Source: Lentzea californiensis
GTDB lineage: Bacteria > Actinomycetota > Actinomycetes > Mycobacteriales > Pseudonocardiaceae
DNA: 64,000 nucleotides
Assembly: GCF_024648825.1 (NCBI RefSeq)
Contig: NZ_JANBBE010000002.1
Coordinates: 1 to 64,000, forward strand
Direction: 5' to 3'
Shown here: positions 36,011 through 44,373 of the stretch, piece after piece
Layout of the letters: every line of letters starts with the position of its first letter
Position numbering within the stretch: the first letter of the stretch is position 1
Notes under the pieces: generated by a model
Seen by the model: the letters and a program-made list of their open reading frames with translations, nothing else
The model's database searches: none
Told to the model about the DNA's origin: nothing
Made by a program: the position numbers and the translations under genes

Positions 36011-36984
36011 GAACCGTTGTCCTAGCCGCTGTGCTGCTGGTTTCCGGCTGCGGCGCCACGGTCGCCCAGGAACCCTCCGCGTCCGACCCGGTGACGATCA
36101 CGAACTGCGGCCAGCAGGTCACGTTCGACGAGATTCCGTCCAAAGTGGTCACCAACGACACCGGCATCACGGAGTTGATGTTCGCGCTGGGGCTGAAGGA
36201 CCGGATGGCGGGCTACATCGTCTCCGGCGTGGACACCGTCGACGTGCGCACCTCGCCCTGGAAGGCCGACTTCGAGAGCGTGAAGCACCTGTCCGATCTC
36301 GTCTCCAAGGAGGTCGTGCAGGGCGCGAACGCGGACCTGGTCTTCGCCGGCTGGAACTACGGGTTCAGCGAGAGCACCGGCTTCACCCCGGACGCGTTGA
36401 AGACCCTGGGGATCGGGACCTACCAGCTGACCGAGGCGTGCCGCAACGGCGTCGGGAAGCAGCGGGGGATCATGCCCGCGCTGGACGCGCTGTACACGGA
36501 CCTGCGCAACCTCGGGAAGATCTTCCGCGTCGAGGCCAAGGCCGAGGAACTGGTGAGGACCTACCAGGAGCAGATCGCCGACGCCGGCCGCTTGATGGCC
36601 GGGAAGCCGCGGCCGAAGGTGTTCCTCTACGACAGCGGGCAGGACCAGCCGTTCACGTCCGGGAAGAACGCGGCGCCGCAGGACATCATCGCCAAGGCCG
36701 GCGGGGACAACATCTTCGGGGACCTGAACGACAGCTGGACGACGGTCAACTGGGAGACCGTGGTGCAGCGTGATCCCGAGGTCGTGCTCATCGTGGATTA
36801 CGCGGACGGGGAGGCGAACACCCCCGAGCAGAAGCAGGCTTTCCTGGAGGGGTTCGCGCCGCTGGCCAACTCGCCTGCCGTGAAGGGGAAGCGGTTCTTC
36901 TCGTTGCCTTATGCGGCGTTGGTGGAGTCGCCTCGCAACGCGGCTTCGATCGAGGCGTTCGCGAGGTTCCTGGCTGGGAGCTGA
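36007..36984 (+). CDS. Cobalamin-type ABC transporter substrate-binding lipoprotein
   Basis: 325 residues from TTG 36007. Signal peptide with lipobox VSGC (Cys about 15), so it is anchored to the outer face of the membrane. Class III binding-protein fold (VTITNCGQQVTFDEIPSKVVTNDTGITELMFALGL; ADLVFAGWNYGFSEST; PRPKVFLYDSGQDQPFTSG). Third gene of the riboswitch-controlled operon, in permease-ATPase-binding-protein order. Confidence 0.9.
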   Translation: MRTVVLAAVLLVSGCGATVAQEPSASDPVTITNCGQQVTFDEIPSKVVTNDTGITELMFALGLKDRMAGYIVSGVDTVDVRTSPWKADFESVKHLSDLVSKEVVQGANADLVFAGWNYGFSESTGFTPDALKTLGIGTYQLTEACRNGVGKQRGIMPALDALYTDLRNLGKIFRVEAKAEELVRTYQEQIADAGRLMAGKPRPKVFLYDSGQDQPFTSGKNAAPQDIIAKAGGDNIFGDLNDSWTTVNWETVVQRDPEVVLIVDYADGEANTPEQKQAFLEGFAPLANSPAVKGKRFFSLPYAALVESPRNAASIEAFARFLAGS

Positions 36985-37121
36985 CTCGCGGGCCGGGGTG
37001 CGAGCGGGCCGTGCAGGTGGTCGGCTCGCGCCCTGTCACAGGCGTGAACCCGTGACCAGATAGTGGGAGATTTCCTCCCGTCGCTTGGTACGCCGCGCTG
37101 AGCTGTGGCAGCATCCGGGAC

Positions 37122-37166
37122 ATGGTTCAGCACATCGCCATCATTATTGACGAGCGCGTCGGGTAG
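37122..37166 (+). CDS. cimA leader peptide (MVQHIAIIIDERVG)
   Basis: A 14-residue ORF with four Ile codons in five positions (IAIII), preceding an anti-terminator/terminator pair and citramalate synthase. Isoleucine is the product of that branch, so stalling at the Ile codons would couple transcription to isoleucine supply. A weak promoter (TTGGTA, 18 bases, CAGCAT ending at 37114) would make it nearly leaderless, like the ilvB leader. Confidence 0.8.
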   Translation: MVQHIAIIIDERVG

Positions 37167-37222
37167 TTGCCGCCCCTGGCACCCGACGCGCAGACCTCTC
37201 GCATCCCGCGGGGGGTCTTTTT
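37154..37222 (+). terminator. cimA attenuator
   Basis: First hairpin GCGCGTCGGGT (37154-37164) with ACCCGACGCGC (37181-37191) overlaps the leader stop codon. The second, AGACC...GGTCT (37192-37218, inner CCCGCGGG), is followed by T-rich sequence (TCTTTTTG) and is the terminator. A ribosome on the leader can block the first stem, giving the usual attenuation switch. Confidence 0.75.
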
Positions 37223-37249
37223 GTTTGCCCGGATGAGGAGATGACCCCG

Positions 37250-38836
37250 ATGGCCGGCCCGACCGACGCATTCCACGTCTACGACACGACGTTGCGCGAT
37301 GGCGCACAACGTGAGGGCATTTCGTACTCCGTCACGGACAAGCTCGCGGTCGCGCGGCTGCTGGACGGGCTCGGCGTCGGGTTCATCGAGGGCGGCTGGC
37401 CCGGCGCCATGCCGAAGGACACGGAGTTCTTCGCTCGTGCGGCGGCCGGTGACCTGGAGTTGAAGCACGCCAAGCTGGTCGCGTTCGGGGCGACGCGCAA
37501 GGCCGGGGTCAAGGTCGAGGAAGACCCGCAGGTCAAGGCGTTGCTCGACTCGCAGGCGCCGGTGGTGACGCTGGTGGCCAAGTCGGACCTCAGGCACATC
37601 GAGCGCGCGCTGCGCACGGACGCCGCGGAGAACCTGAAGATGGTGCGCGACACCGTCCGGTTCTTGAAAGATCACGGAAGGCGCGTCTTCCTCGACGCCG
37701 AGCACTTCTTCGACGGGTACGCGTTCTCGCCGGACACGAGCCTGCGCGTGCTCGAGTCCGCTGTGGAGGGTGGCGCGGACGTCGTCGTGCTGTGCGACAC
37801 GAACGGCGGGCAGTTGCCGCTGGAGCTCGCGGAGACGGTCGCGGAGGTCGTCGCGAAGACCGGTTTCCGAGTAGGAATCCACTGCCAGGACGACACGTCC
37901 TGCGCGGTGGCGAACACCCTCGCGGCCGTTCAGGCGGGCGCGACGCACGTTCAGTGCACCGCCAATGGTTATGGCGAGCGAGCAGGCAATGCGGACCTGT
38001 TCGCCGTCGTGGGAAACCTCGTGACCAAACTCGGCATGGAGGTGCTCCCGATCGGAGCACTGGCCGAGCTCACCCGTGTCTCCCATGCGTTGGCCGAGAT
38101 CGCGAACATCGCACCCGACACCCACCAGGCTTATGTCGGGTCGTCAGCATTCGCCCACAAGGCGGGTCTGCACGCGAGCGCGATCAAGGTGGATCCGGAG
38201 CTGTACAACCACATCGATCCGGACACCGTCGGCAACGACATGCGGGTGCTGGTCACCGAGATGGCCGGTCGGGCGAGCATCGAACTCAAGGGACGTGAGT
38301 TCGGGCTCGACCTGGCCGGCCGGGGGACCGAGGTCGGCAGCGCGTTGAAGCGCGTGAAGGACCTGGAGGCGAAGGGCTGGTCGTTCGAGGCCGCCGACGC
38401 GTCGATGGAACTCCTGCTGCGCTCCGAGCTGTCCGAACTGGACACTCCTCCTCCGTTCACGCTGGAGTCCTACCGGGTCGTGCTCGACCACCGGTCGGAC
38501 GGCGAGATCGTGTCCGAGGCCACGGTCAAGGTGCACGTGGCGGAGGAGCGCGTCATCGCCACCGCCGAGGGCATCGGGCCCGTGCACGCCCTGGACGCGG
38601 CGCTGCGCAAGGCGTTGCTGCCGCACCTGTCCTGGTTGGACACCGTGGAGCTGGCCGACTACAAGGTGCGCATCCTCACCGAGCATCCCGGTACGGATGC
38701 CGTGACGCGCGTACTGGTGGAGTCGACCGACGGCGAGCGGGAGTGGACGACGGTGGGTGTGCACGGGAACATCGTCGAGGCCTCCTGGCTGGCGTTGTGT
38801 GACGCGCTGGTGCACAAGTCCATGAGAAGCGGCTGA
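37250..38836 (+). CDS. cimA: Citramalate synthase
   Basis: 528 residues from ATG 37250, nine bases after GAGGAG; ATG 37241 is too close to that site. Condenses pyruvate and acetyl-CoA to (R)-citramalate, the threonine-independent route to 2-ketobutyrate and isoleucine. HMGL-like TIM barrel with VYDTTLRDGAQREGISYSV, VLCDTNGGQLP, metal motif GIHCQDDTSCAVANTLAAV and the C-terminal regulatory domain (SYRVVLDHRSDGEIVSEATVKV). The YDTTLRDGAQ start and domain pattern fit the CimA-type subgroup better than LeuA. The Ile-rich leader supports this. Confidence 0.92.
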   Translation: MAGPTDAFHVYDTTLRDGAQREGISYSVTDKLAVARLLDGLGVGFIEGGWPGAMPKDTEFFARAAAGDLELKHAKLVAFGATRKAGVKVEEDPQVKALLDSQAPVVTLVAKSDLRHIERALRTDAAENLKMVRDTVRFLKDHGRRVFLDAEHFFDGYAFSPDTSLRVLESAVEGGADVVVLCDTNGGQLPLELAETVAEVVAKTGFRVGIHCQDDTSCAVANTLAAVQAGATHVQCTANGYGERAGNADLFAVVGNLVTKLGMEVLPIGALAELTRVSHALAEIANIAPDTHQAYVGSSAFAHKAGLHASAIKVDPELYNHIDPDTVGNDMRVLVTEMAGRASIELKGREFGLDLAGRGTEVGSALKRVKDLEAKGWSFEAADASMELLLRSELSELDTPPPFTLESYRVVLDHRSDGEIVSEATVKVHVAEERVIATAEGIGPVHALDAALRKALLPHLSWLDTVELADYKVRILTEHPGTDAVTRVLVESTDGEREWTTVGVHGNIVEASWLALCDALVHKSMRSG

Positions 38837-38853
38837 CCTCGTAAACTGACTGT

Positions 38854-39612
38854 GTGCGCATCGCCCGAATTGCTCATCCTGCTGGCGTGGCCTTCGTCGC
38901 CGTTCAAGGCGACGAGGCCGCGGAAATCGCCGAACACCCCTTCGGCACGCCCACGTTCACCGGCCGGAAGTGGCCGTTGGCGGACGTGAGGCTGCTCGCA
39001 CCCATCCTGCCCACCAAGATCATTGGTGTGGGCCGGAACTACGCCGACCACGCGAAGGAACTCGGCAACGAGGTGCCCGCGGAGCCGTTGCTGTTCTTCA
39101 AGCCCAACACGTCGGTGGTCGGCCCGAACGTCGAGATCAAGCTCCCGGCCGTGTCCGAGCGCGTCGACTTCGAGGGCGAGCTGGCCGTCATCATCGGCCA
39201 GCCGTGCCGCGACGTGCCCAAGGCCAAGGCCGCCGGTGTGATCATGGGTTACACGATCGCCAACGACGTCACGGCGCGCGACCTGCAGAAGAAGGACGTG
39301 CAGTTCACGCGTGCCAAGGGTTTTGACACGTTCTGCCCGTTGGGTCCGTTCATCGAGACCGACTTCGACCCGTCCGACGTCCGAGTCGTCACCGAAGTTG
39401 ACGGGGAAGTCAAACAAGACGGCCGTACTTCGTTGATGGTGCACGACATTCCGTCACTCGTGGAGTACGTGTCCGGCATCATGACGCTGCTGCCGGGCGA
39501 CCTGATCCTGACCGGCACGCCGGCCGGTGTCGGGCCGATGAGGGCCGGACAGACGGTCTCCGTGACTGTGGACGGCCTTGGCACGCTCACCAATCCGGTC
39601 GCAAATAGGTAG
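38854..39612 (+). CDS. Fumarylacetoacetate hydrolase (FAH) family protein (Rv2993c-like)
   Basis: 252 residues from GTG 38854. FAH fold: [19 protein letters not shown], metal Glu in [42 protein letters not shown] and [18 protein letters not shown]. Family members hydrolyse or decarboxylate oxaloacetate-like diketo acids; the substrate is unassigned. It starts 17 bp after cimA, so it may be co-transcribed. Confidence 0.92.
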   Translation: MRIARIAHPAGVAFVAVQGDEAAEIAEHPFGTPTFTGRKWPLADVRLLAPILPTKIIGVGRNYADHAKELGNEVPAEPLLFFKPNTSVVGPNVEIKLPAVSERVDFEGELAVIIGQPCRDVPKAKAAGVIMGYTIANDVTARDLQKKDVQFTRAKGFDTFCPLGPFIETDFDPSDVRVVTEVDGEVKQDGRTSLMVHDIPSLVEYVSGIMTLLPGDLILTGTPAGVGPMRAGQTVSVTVDGLGTLTNPVANR

Positions 39613-39679
39613 CCGTACGGAGCAATCCGGCGTCCGGCAGGTTACGCATCCGGGTACCCGCGAGTAACTTCCCGGTGTC

Positions 39680-40339
39680 ATGACGGACCTGGCGTCCACC
39701 CGTGTGTTGCTGGTCGACGGATCGCAGCTCATCACCGAAGGGCTGCGGCTCTCACTGCACCGCACGCACTGCTTCCGCGTTGTGGGCATCGCCCACACCG
39801 TGGCCGAGGCTGCGCGCAGCCTGCGCGGCACCCTGGTGGACCTGGTCGTCACGGACTTCGACGTGCCGGGCGCCGGACCGCTGCGCACCGTGCGGGACAC
39901 GGCGCAGTACCGGCCGGGCGCCCGCGTGGTCGTGTTGTCCAATGCGGACAGTCCGAGCTGGGCCCGCGCGGCGCTCGACGCCGGCGCGGTGGCCTACCTG
40001 CTGAAGACCTCGCCCGTGGCCGAGCTGTTGCCGCTGATCGCGGCCGCGGTGCGGGGTGCTCCGGCCACGATCGACGCGCGGGTGGGGTCGCTCGTGCGCC
40101 TGCCCGCGCGGATGCCGCCTCCCGCGTCGCTCGGCCGGCTGTCGGCGCGGGAGTTCGACGTGCTGGCCGAGATGGCGAAGGGCATGGACAACGCCCGCAT
40201 CGCCCAGCGGCTCTTCATCAGCAACGACACCGTGAAGACCCACGTGAAGGCGATCCTGCGCAAGCTGGGCGCCCGTGACCGCGCCCACGCCGTGGCGATG
40301 GTGCTCGGCGAGAGCTCCGAGGCGTTCGTCACGACCTGA
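39680..40339 (+). CDS. Orphan LuxR/NarL-family response regulator
   Basis: 219 residues. Receiver-like domain: STRVLLVDGSQLI, phospho-acceptor candidate in VVTDFDVPG, Lys in YLLKTSPV. The first acidic pair is reduced to one Asp, so phosphorylation is doubtful. C-terminal LuxR helix-turn-helix (LSAREFDVLAEMAKGMDNARIAQRLFISNDTVKTHVKAILRKL). No histidine kinase is adjacent. Its 3' end overlaps the convergent monooxygenase by 11 bp. Confidence 0.88.
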   Translation: MTDLASTRVLLVDGSQLITEGLRLSLHRTHCFRVVGIAHTVAEAARSLRGTLVDLVVTDFDVPGAGPLRTVRDTAQYRPGARVVVLSNADSPSWARAALDAGAVAYLLKTSPVAELLPLIAAAVRGAPATIDARVGSLVRLPARMPPPASLGRLSAREFDVLAEMAKGMDNARIAQRLFISNDTVKTHVKAILRKLGARDRAHAVAMVLGESSEAFVTT

Positions 40340-41585
40340 CGATGGTCTGCGGGTCCCTCCTGGCGAAATCGGGCGCGTGCTCGGGGCGCGGGCCGATCGC
40401 GACCACGTAGGCCGGAACCGCCTGGAGGAACGGCAGCTTCTGCACGATCTTGAGCGGCAACGGCATGCCCGCGCTGGAGACCGTCTCGGTGCTGTTGAGC
40501 TTGCGGCCGAGGAACAGCCGGTGGATCACCCGCTGCATGGTCTGGATCACCACGGTCGGGAAGAGCCTGCGCCCGCGCACCTTCGCGAGCGTCGCGTTCG
40601 TGACCCGGCCCTCCTTCAACGGCTTGGCGAGCAGGGTCGCCGCCGCCACCGCGTCCTGCACGGCCAGGTTGATGCCGACGCCGCCGACCGGTGACATCGC
40701 GTGCGCCGCGTCACCGATGCACAGCAGCCCGTCGACGTGCCACTGGCGCAACCTGTCCAGCTTCACGTCCAGCAGCTTCACCTCGTCGAGGTCGGTGATG
40801 TGGCCGACCCGGTCCGCGAGCCACGGGACGAGCGTGACGACGCGTTCGCGGAACTTCTCGATTCCCTGGGCACGCACCGCCTGGTCCGTCCCCTTGCGGA
40901 TCAGGAAGGCGCACTGGAAGTAGTCGCCGCGTGGAATGAGGACGAGCGCGCTGCCGGCGCTGAACCTGCCGGCGCCGCCCTTGACGGCGTCGCTTTCGTT
41001 GCGAGGCAAGCGGAACCACCACACGTCCATCGGCGCGCCGAAGCTGTAGACCGGGAGTTCCACGGCCGCGCGCAGGATCGAGCTCCGCCCGTCGGCCGCG
41101 ACGACGAGGTCGGCGGCGTACTCGCCCTCGTGCCCGTCGACGCGATCCCGGTACTTCACGCCCGTGACCTTGTTGCCGCTCCTGGTGATCTCGGTGACCT
41201 CGGTGTTCATCCGCAGCGTGAACGTCGGCTCGAGCCTGCCCGCGTCCGCCAGCAGGTCCAGGAAGTCCCACTGCGGCACCATCGCGATGCGCTTGTTCGG
41301 GCCGGGCAGCCGCGACAGGTCGGCGATCGTGGCCTTGACACCGCCGTCGAGCAGCGCCTCGATCTTGTCGACGTCCTGGTGCGGCACCTGCGCGAACGCC
41401 GGACCGAGCCCCAGTTCGTCCAGCAGCGTGAGCGTCGACGCGTGCACCGTGTCGCCGCGGAAGTCGCGCAGGAAGTCACCGTGCTTCTCGAGCACCGTGA
41501 CCTCGACGCCACCGCGGGCCAGGAGCAGTCCCAGCACCATTCCGGCAGGTCCGCCGCCGACGACGAGACAGGTCGTCCTCTCCAT
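40329..41585 (-). CDS. FAD-dependent monooxygenase (PHBH family)
   Basis: 418 residues. FAD-binding GGGPAGMVLGLLLARGGVEVTVLEKH, the DG motif (VVAADGRSSILRAAV) and the second FAD motif GDAAHAMSPVGGVGINLAVQDA. Group A flavin hydroxylase of aromatic or polyketide-like substrates using NAD(P)H. Preceded by a perfect TTCAAC-N4-GTTGAA palindrome, suggesting repressor control, but no regulator gene is beside it. Confidence 0.9.
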   Translation of the reverse strand: MERTTCLVVGGGPAGMVLGLLLARGGVEVTVLEKHGDFLRDFRGDTVHASTLTLLDELGLGPAFAQVPHQDVDKIEALLDGGVKATIADLSRLPGPNKRIAMVPQWDFLDLLADAGRLEPTFTLRMNTEVTEITRSGNKVTGVKYRDRVDGHEGEYAADLVVAADGRSSILRAAVELPVYSFGAPMDVWWFRLPRNESDAVKGGAGRFSAGSALVLIPRGDYFQCAFLIRKGTDQAVRAQGIEKFRERVVTLVPWLADRVGHITDLDEVKLLDVKLDRLRQWHVDGLLCIGDAAHAMSPVGGVGINLAVQDAVAAATLLAKPLKEGRVTNATLAKVRGRRLFPTVVIQTMQRVIHRLFLGRKLNSTETVSSAGMPLPLKIVQKLPFLQAVPAYVVAIGPRPEHAPDFARRDPQTIVRS

Positions 41586-41599
41586 GTCGATCCCCTCTT

Positions 41600-41615
41600 T
41601 TCAACCGGTGTTGAA
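41600..41615. promoter_or_regulatory. Operator-like palindrome upstream of the FAD monooxygenase
   Basis: TTCAAC-CGGT-GTTGAA, perfect 6-4-6, 15 bases before the monooxygenase ATG. The form is typical of MarR/TetR operators. Confidence 0.5.
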
Positions 41616-41963
41616 TAAACTCAGCATGCTCGTGATCGCGATGCGCGTCAAGCGGGTACCGAGTGGCGTGGCTCTCGTTCGGGTCCGTCTAATGTGGACG
41701 GTCTGGTGGGCCAGGCCTCGAAAAGGTTGCGACAGGTGCGAAATGTCGTTGTGCGAGCTAGAGTGCCGCGCTCGCCGCGCCGTCGCCCGCGCCGGAGATC
41801 ATCACGCCGCCGAACAACACTCGACCGGCCGATTGCATTCGGCGCTCGGAGGAGTGTCACTGGTTCGTTCGGGGCCTCAAGGTCCGCTTGATCGTGCAAG
41901 GACCTAGAGGAATCACCTCGTTAGCCGAATCGGACGAGGGCCCCTCGCACCTAACCTTCCGGA
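41616..41963. other. Intergenic region before the HAD gene
   Basis: About 350 bp. Short Arg-rich reading frames occur on both strands but have no family signature, good start or typical codon use. No strong hairpin seen. In mycobacteria gltX lies between the FAH-family gene and the tRNA genes; nothing resembling it remains here. Confidence 0.4.
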
Positions 41964-42701
41964 GTGACAACTGCGTCCCCGACTTTCACGCGTAAGAGAA
42001 CCGGCGAGATCCGCGCTGTGTGCCTGGACGTCGACGACACACTTGTCGACTACAGCGCTTCTTCGCGAGCCGCGTTGGCCTCGATGGTCGGTAACGCCGA
42101 CGCTTGGTCGTTGTGGCAGAGGATCACCGACGACCACGTCTCCCGCCAGCTCGCCGGCGAGCTCCAGTACGAGCAGATGCGCAACATCCGCACGCAGGCC
42201 TTCTTCGCCGCGCTCGGCGAGGAGCTGTCGCTGGAGGAAGCGACCCGCCGCGAACTCGGCCGCCAGGAGGTCCTCTCCGCCGGCTGGTGCCTGTTCCCGG
42301 ACGCGATCCCGATGCTCGACTGGCTGCGCGCGACAGGCCTCCCGATCGCCGCGATCAGCAACGCGTCGGGTCGCCACCAGCGCGTGAAGATCGCCCAGCT
42401 CGGCCTCGCCGAGTACTTCGACGCCGTCCTGATCGCCGGCGAGGTGGGCTGCGCCAAGCCGGACCGCGTGATCTTCCACACCGCGTGCCTGGCCCTGGGC
42501 GTCCCGCCCGGCGACACCGTTCACGTGGGAGACCGGCTGCACGCCGACGCCATCGGCGCACGGGACGCCGGAATGCACGGAGTGTGGATCAACCGCATCG
42601 GCCCCACCGGCGGCTCACTGCCCGCGGGCCTGTCGTCCATCACGACGCTCGCGGAACTGCCCGAGCTCCTCGTGTGCGAGCTCTCCACCGCCAGCGCCTG
42701 A
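41964..42701 (+). CDS. HAD-superfamily hydrolase
   Basis: 245 residues from GTG 41964. HAD motifs: I VCLDVDDTLVDYS (nucleophile Asp and acid Asp), II AAISNAS, III Lys in GCAKPDRVIF, IV VGDRLHADAIGARDAGM. Cap type C1. A phosphatase of unknown substrate; related genes commonly sit beside tRNA-Gln/tRNA-Glu in actinobacteria. Confidence 0.92.
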   Translation: MTTASPTFTRKRTGEIRAVCLDVDDTLVDYSASSRAALASMVGNADAWSLWQRITDDHVSRQLAGELQYEQMRNIRTQAFFAALGEELSLEEATRRELGRQEVLSAGWCLFPDAIPMLDWLRATGLPIAAISNASGRHQRVKIAQLGLAEYFDAVLIAGEVGCAKPDRVIFHTACLALGVPPGDTVHVGDRLHADAIGARDAGMHGVWINRIGPTGGSLPAGLSSITTLAELPELLVCELSTASA

Positions 42702-42716
42702 GTTCACCTTCGAGAC

Positions 42717-42754
42717 CGGCCCCCACCTGCGCGGATGCGTTCAGGTGGGGGCCG
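42717..42754 (+). terminator. Terminator after the HAD gene
   Basis: Perfect 13-bp stem CGGCCCCCACCTG / CAGGTGGGGGCCG with a 12-base loop, then GATTTC. Confidence 0.85.
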
Positions 42755-42851
42755 ATTTCACTTCTGCCGGGGGCGTGGTCTAGTATTTCTCTCGGCAGCA
42801 ACGAGGACCTCGGAACTCCCGCGGGGCAACGAAGTCGATCGTGAAAGCCAA

Positions 42852-42923
42852 TGGGGTATGGTGTAATTGGCAGCACGACTGATTCTGGTTCAGTTAGTCT
42901 AGGTTCGAGTCCTGGTACCCCAG
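42852..42923 (+). tRNA. tRNA-Gln (CUG)
   Basis: 72 nt without CCA. Acceptor TGGGGTA pairs with TACCCCA; anticodon loop TTCTGGT gives CUG; T-arm AGGTTCGAGTCCT. The starting U with an A at the other side is typical of tRNA-Gln. Confidence 0.95.
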
Positions 42924-43071
42924 CTGCGAAGGAAGAACTACCCTCGGGTACGCTTCCGGAGCTGCTGAAAATGTAAGACCTAAAGCAAGACCCAGCAGTA
43001 AAAAGAACTGAATAGCCGGATTTGGACCGGACAGAGTGATCTGATAAGGTTCAACCAGCAAGAAGTTCTAG

Positions 43072-43144
43072 GGCCCCGTCGTCTAGCGGCCTAGGACGCC
43101 GCCCTCTCAAGGCGGTAGCGAGGGTTCGAATCCCTTCGGGGCTA
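43072..43144 (+). tRNA. tRNA-Glu (CUC)
   Basis: 73 nt without CCA. Acceptor GGCCCCG pairs with CGGGGCT (terminal G-U). Anticodon stem CCGCC/GGCGG encloses CTCTCAA, giving CUC. T-arm GGGTTCGAATCCC. Confidence 0.95.
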
Positions 43145-43154
43145 CAGAGGTGTC

Positions 43155-43189
43155 AGAGGCCTGTCTGCGGAGTGCGCAGACAGGCCTCT
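43155..43189 (+). terminator. Terminator after tRNA-Glu
   Basis: Perfect 15-bp stem AGAGGCCTGTCTGCG / CGCAGACAGGCCTCT with TTTCGTC following. Confidence 0.85.
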
Positions 43190-43549
43190 TTCGTCTGTGT
43201 CCTCTGGGGGCCGAGCCCCCAGACCCCCAGCCGGCGGGCTCCGCCCCCGGACCCCCGGCGTGAGTGTGTCCAGTGCCTTGCGGTGTGCGCTTCGCTTCGC
43301 TTGCGAATGGGTGCCCCCCTCGCTTCGCATCGGGCGGGCCGGGCGGGTTGGGGCTATTCGGGGTTCCTTTGTTGCGTACCTCACCAATGGGCTTGAGTTC
43401 GTAATCTTTGGTTTGTTGTTGCCATTTGGGCTCGTTGCGTGGGTCACGGGCTTCGGTGCGGTTGTGTTGGGCCGTTTGGGCTTGTGTCTGTTGAGATGGG
43501 CTTGCGGCGTGTCGTTTGGGGTGGGCGGCGTGTCGTGGGGTGAAGTGCG
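43190..43549. other. Gene-free region between tRNA-Glu and the IclR gene
   Basis: About 360 bp. The first part is a C/G-rich stretch of near-repeats (GAGCCCCCAGACCCCC, CCGCCCCCGGACCCCC). The second part (about 43370-43530) is T/G-rich with runs such as TTTGGTTTGTTGTTGCC, clearly lower in GC than the surroundings. Open frames exist but none looks like a gene. Confidence 0.5.
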
Positions 43550-43583
43550 CACAGGCCGCCCTCCTGGTGGAGGACGGCCTGTG
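43550..43583 (-). terminator. Terminator of the IclR gene
   Basis: CACAGGCCG (43550-43558) pairs with CGGCCTGTG (43575-43583), extended by CCTCC/GGAGG around a TGGT loop. It lies 16 bp past the stop of the leftward regulator. Confidence 0.75.
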
Positions 43584-43598
43584 TTGGGCGTTGGTGCT

Positions 43599-44300
43599 TT
43601 AGAGGCGGCTTTGCAGGGCCTCTGCTGCTGCCAGTAGGTCTGCTGCCCAGCGGGCCCCTGGGCGGCGGCCCATGCGGTCGATCGGGCCTGAGACTGAGAC
43701 TGCTGCCACTACGGCGCCTGCGGAGTCCCTTACCGGGGCTGAGACTGAGGCCACGCCTGGTTCTCGTTCTGCCACGCTTTGGGCCCAGCCTCGGCGGCGG
43801 ACTTCCAGGAGGGTGCGTTCGCCGTAGACGGCGTCGGCCAGGACCGCGCGTTGGGTGCCTGGGTCCGACCAGGCCGCCAGGACCTTGGCGCCTGAGCCCG
43901 CTGTCATCGGGAGCCTCGAGCCGATCGGGACTGTGTCTCGCAGGCCCGAAGGGGGTTCTGCTGACGAGACGCAGACTCGCTGCATGCCGTCGCGGCGGTA
44001 GAGCTGCACGCTTTCGCCCGTGATGTCGCGCAGGCGCGGCAGGACGGAGGAGGCGGCGTCCAGCAACGGGTCCGTCGCGCCGCCCGCCAGTTCGGCCAGA
44101 GCCGCGCCTGGACGCCAGCGGCCGTCGGAGCCCCGGCGCAGCAACCGGTGCACTTCCAGGCCTACGGCCAGGCGGTGTGCGGTCGCTCGCGGGAGGCCGG
44201 TGCGGTTGCACAACTCGGCCAGGCCACAAGGATCTTTTGCTACGGCGTTCAACACGGCCACTGCCTTGTCCAGCACGCCGATCCCGCTATGCTGTCCCAC
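43599..44300 (-). CDS. IclR-family regulator of leuCD (NdgR/LtbR-like)
   Basis: 233 residues from GTG 44300. Winged HTH (GVLDKAVAVLNAVAKDPCGLAELCNRTGLPRATAHRLAVGL) and an IclR effector domain. It is divergent from leuC, the arrangement of NdgR (Streptomyces) and LtbR (Corynebacterium), which control leucine genes, and of Rv2989 in mycobacteria. Family and place make repression or modulation of leuCD the likely job. Confidence 0.92.
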   Translation of the reverse strand: MGQHSGIGVLDKAVAVLNAVAKDPCGLAELCNRTGLPRATAHRLAVGLEVHRLLRRGSDGRWRPGAALAELAGGATDPLLDAASSVLPRLRDITGESVQLYRRDGMQRVCVSSAEPPSGLRDTVPIGSRLPMTAGSGAKVLAAWSDPGTQRAVLADAVYGERTLLEVRRRGWAQSVAEREPGVASVSAPVRDSAGAVVAAVSVSGPIDRMGRRPGARWAADLLAAAEALQSRL

Positions 44301-44312
44301 AAGCCGATACTA

Positions 44313-44333
44313 ACTTCCCAGACAGTGAGAAGT
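44313..44333. promoter_or_regulatory. Dyad in the iclR-leuC intergenic region
   Basis: ACTTC-N11-GAAGT in the 73-bp gap between the divergent starts. It is the best candidate operator for the IclR regulator. Confidence 0.5.
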
Positions 44334-44373
44334 CCAGATCTGTCGGCGCGTCCATGATGTGGGAGATGTCGCG

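Noticed and set aside
42924..43071. A third tRNA or small RNA between tRNA-Gln and tRNA-Glu
   Set aside because: No cloverleaf, T-arm consensus or stable hairpin is visible.
42852..43144. Phage or ICE attachment site in the tRNA genes
   Set aside because: No integrase gene and no duplicated tRNA 3' end within the window.
43197..43637. 146-codon frame between tRNA-Glu and the IclR gene
   Set aside because: Low-complexity start, no family signature, runs through the IclR terminator and into its antisense.
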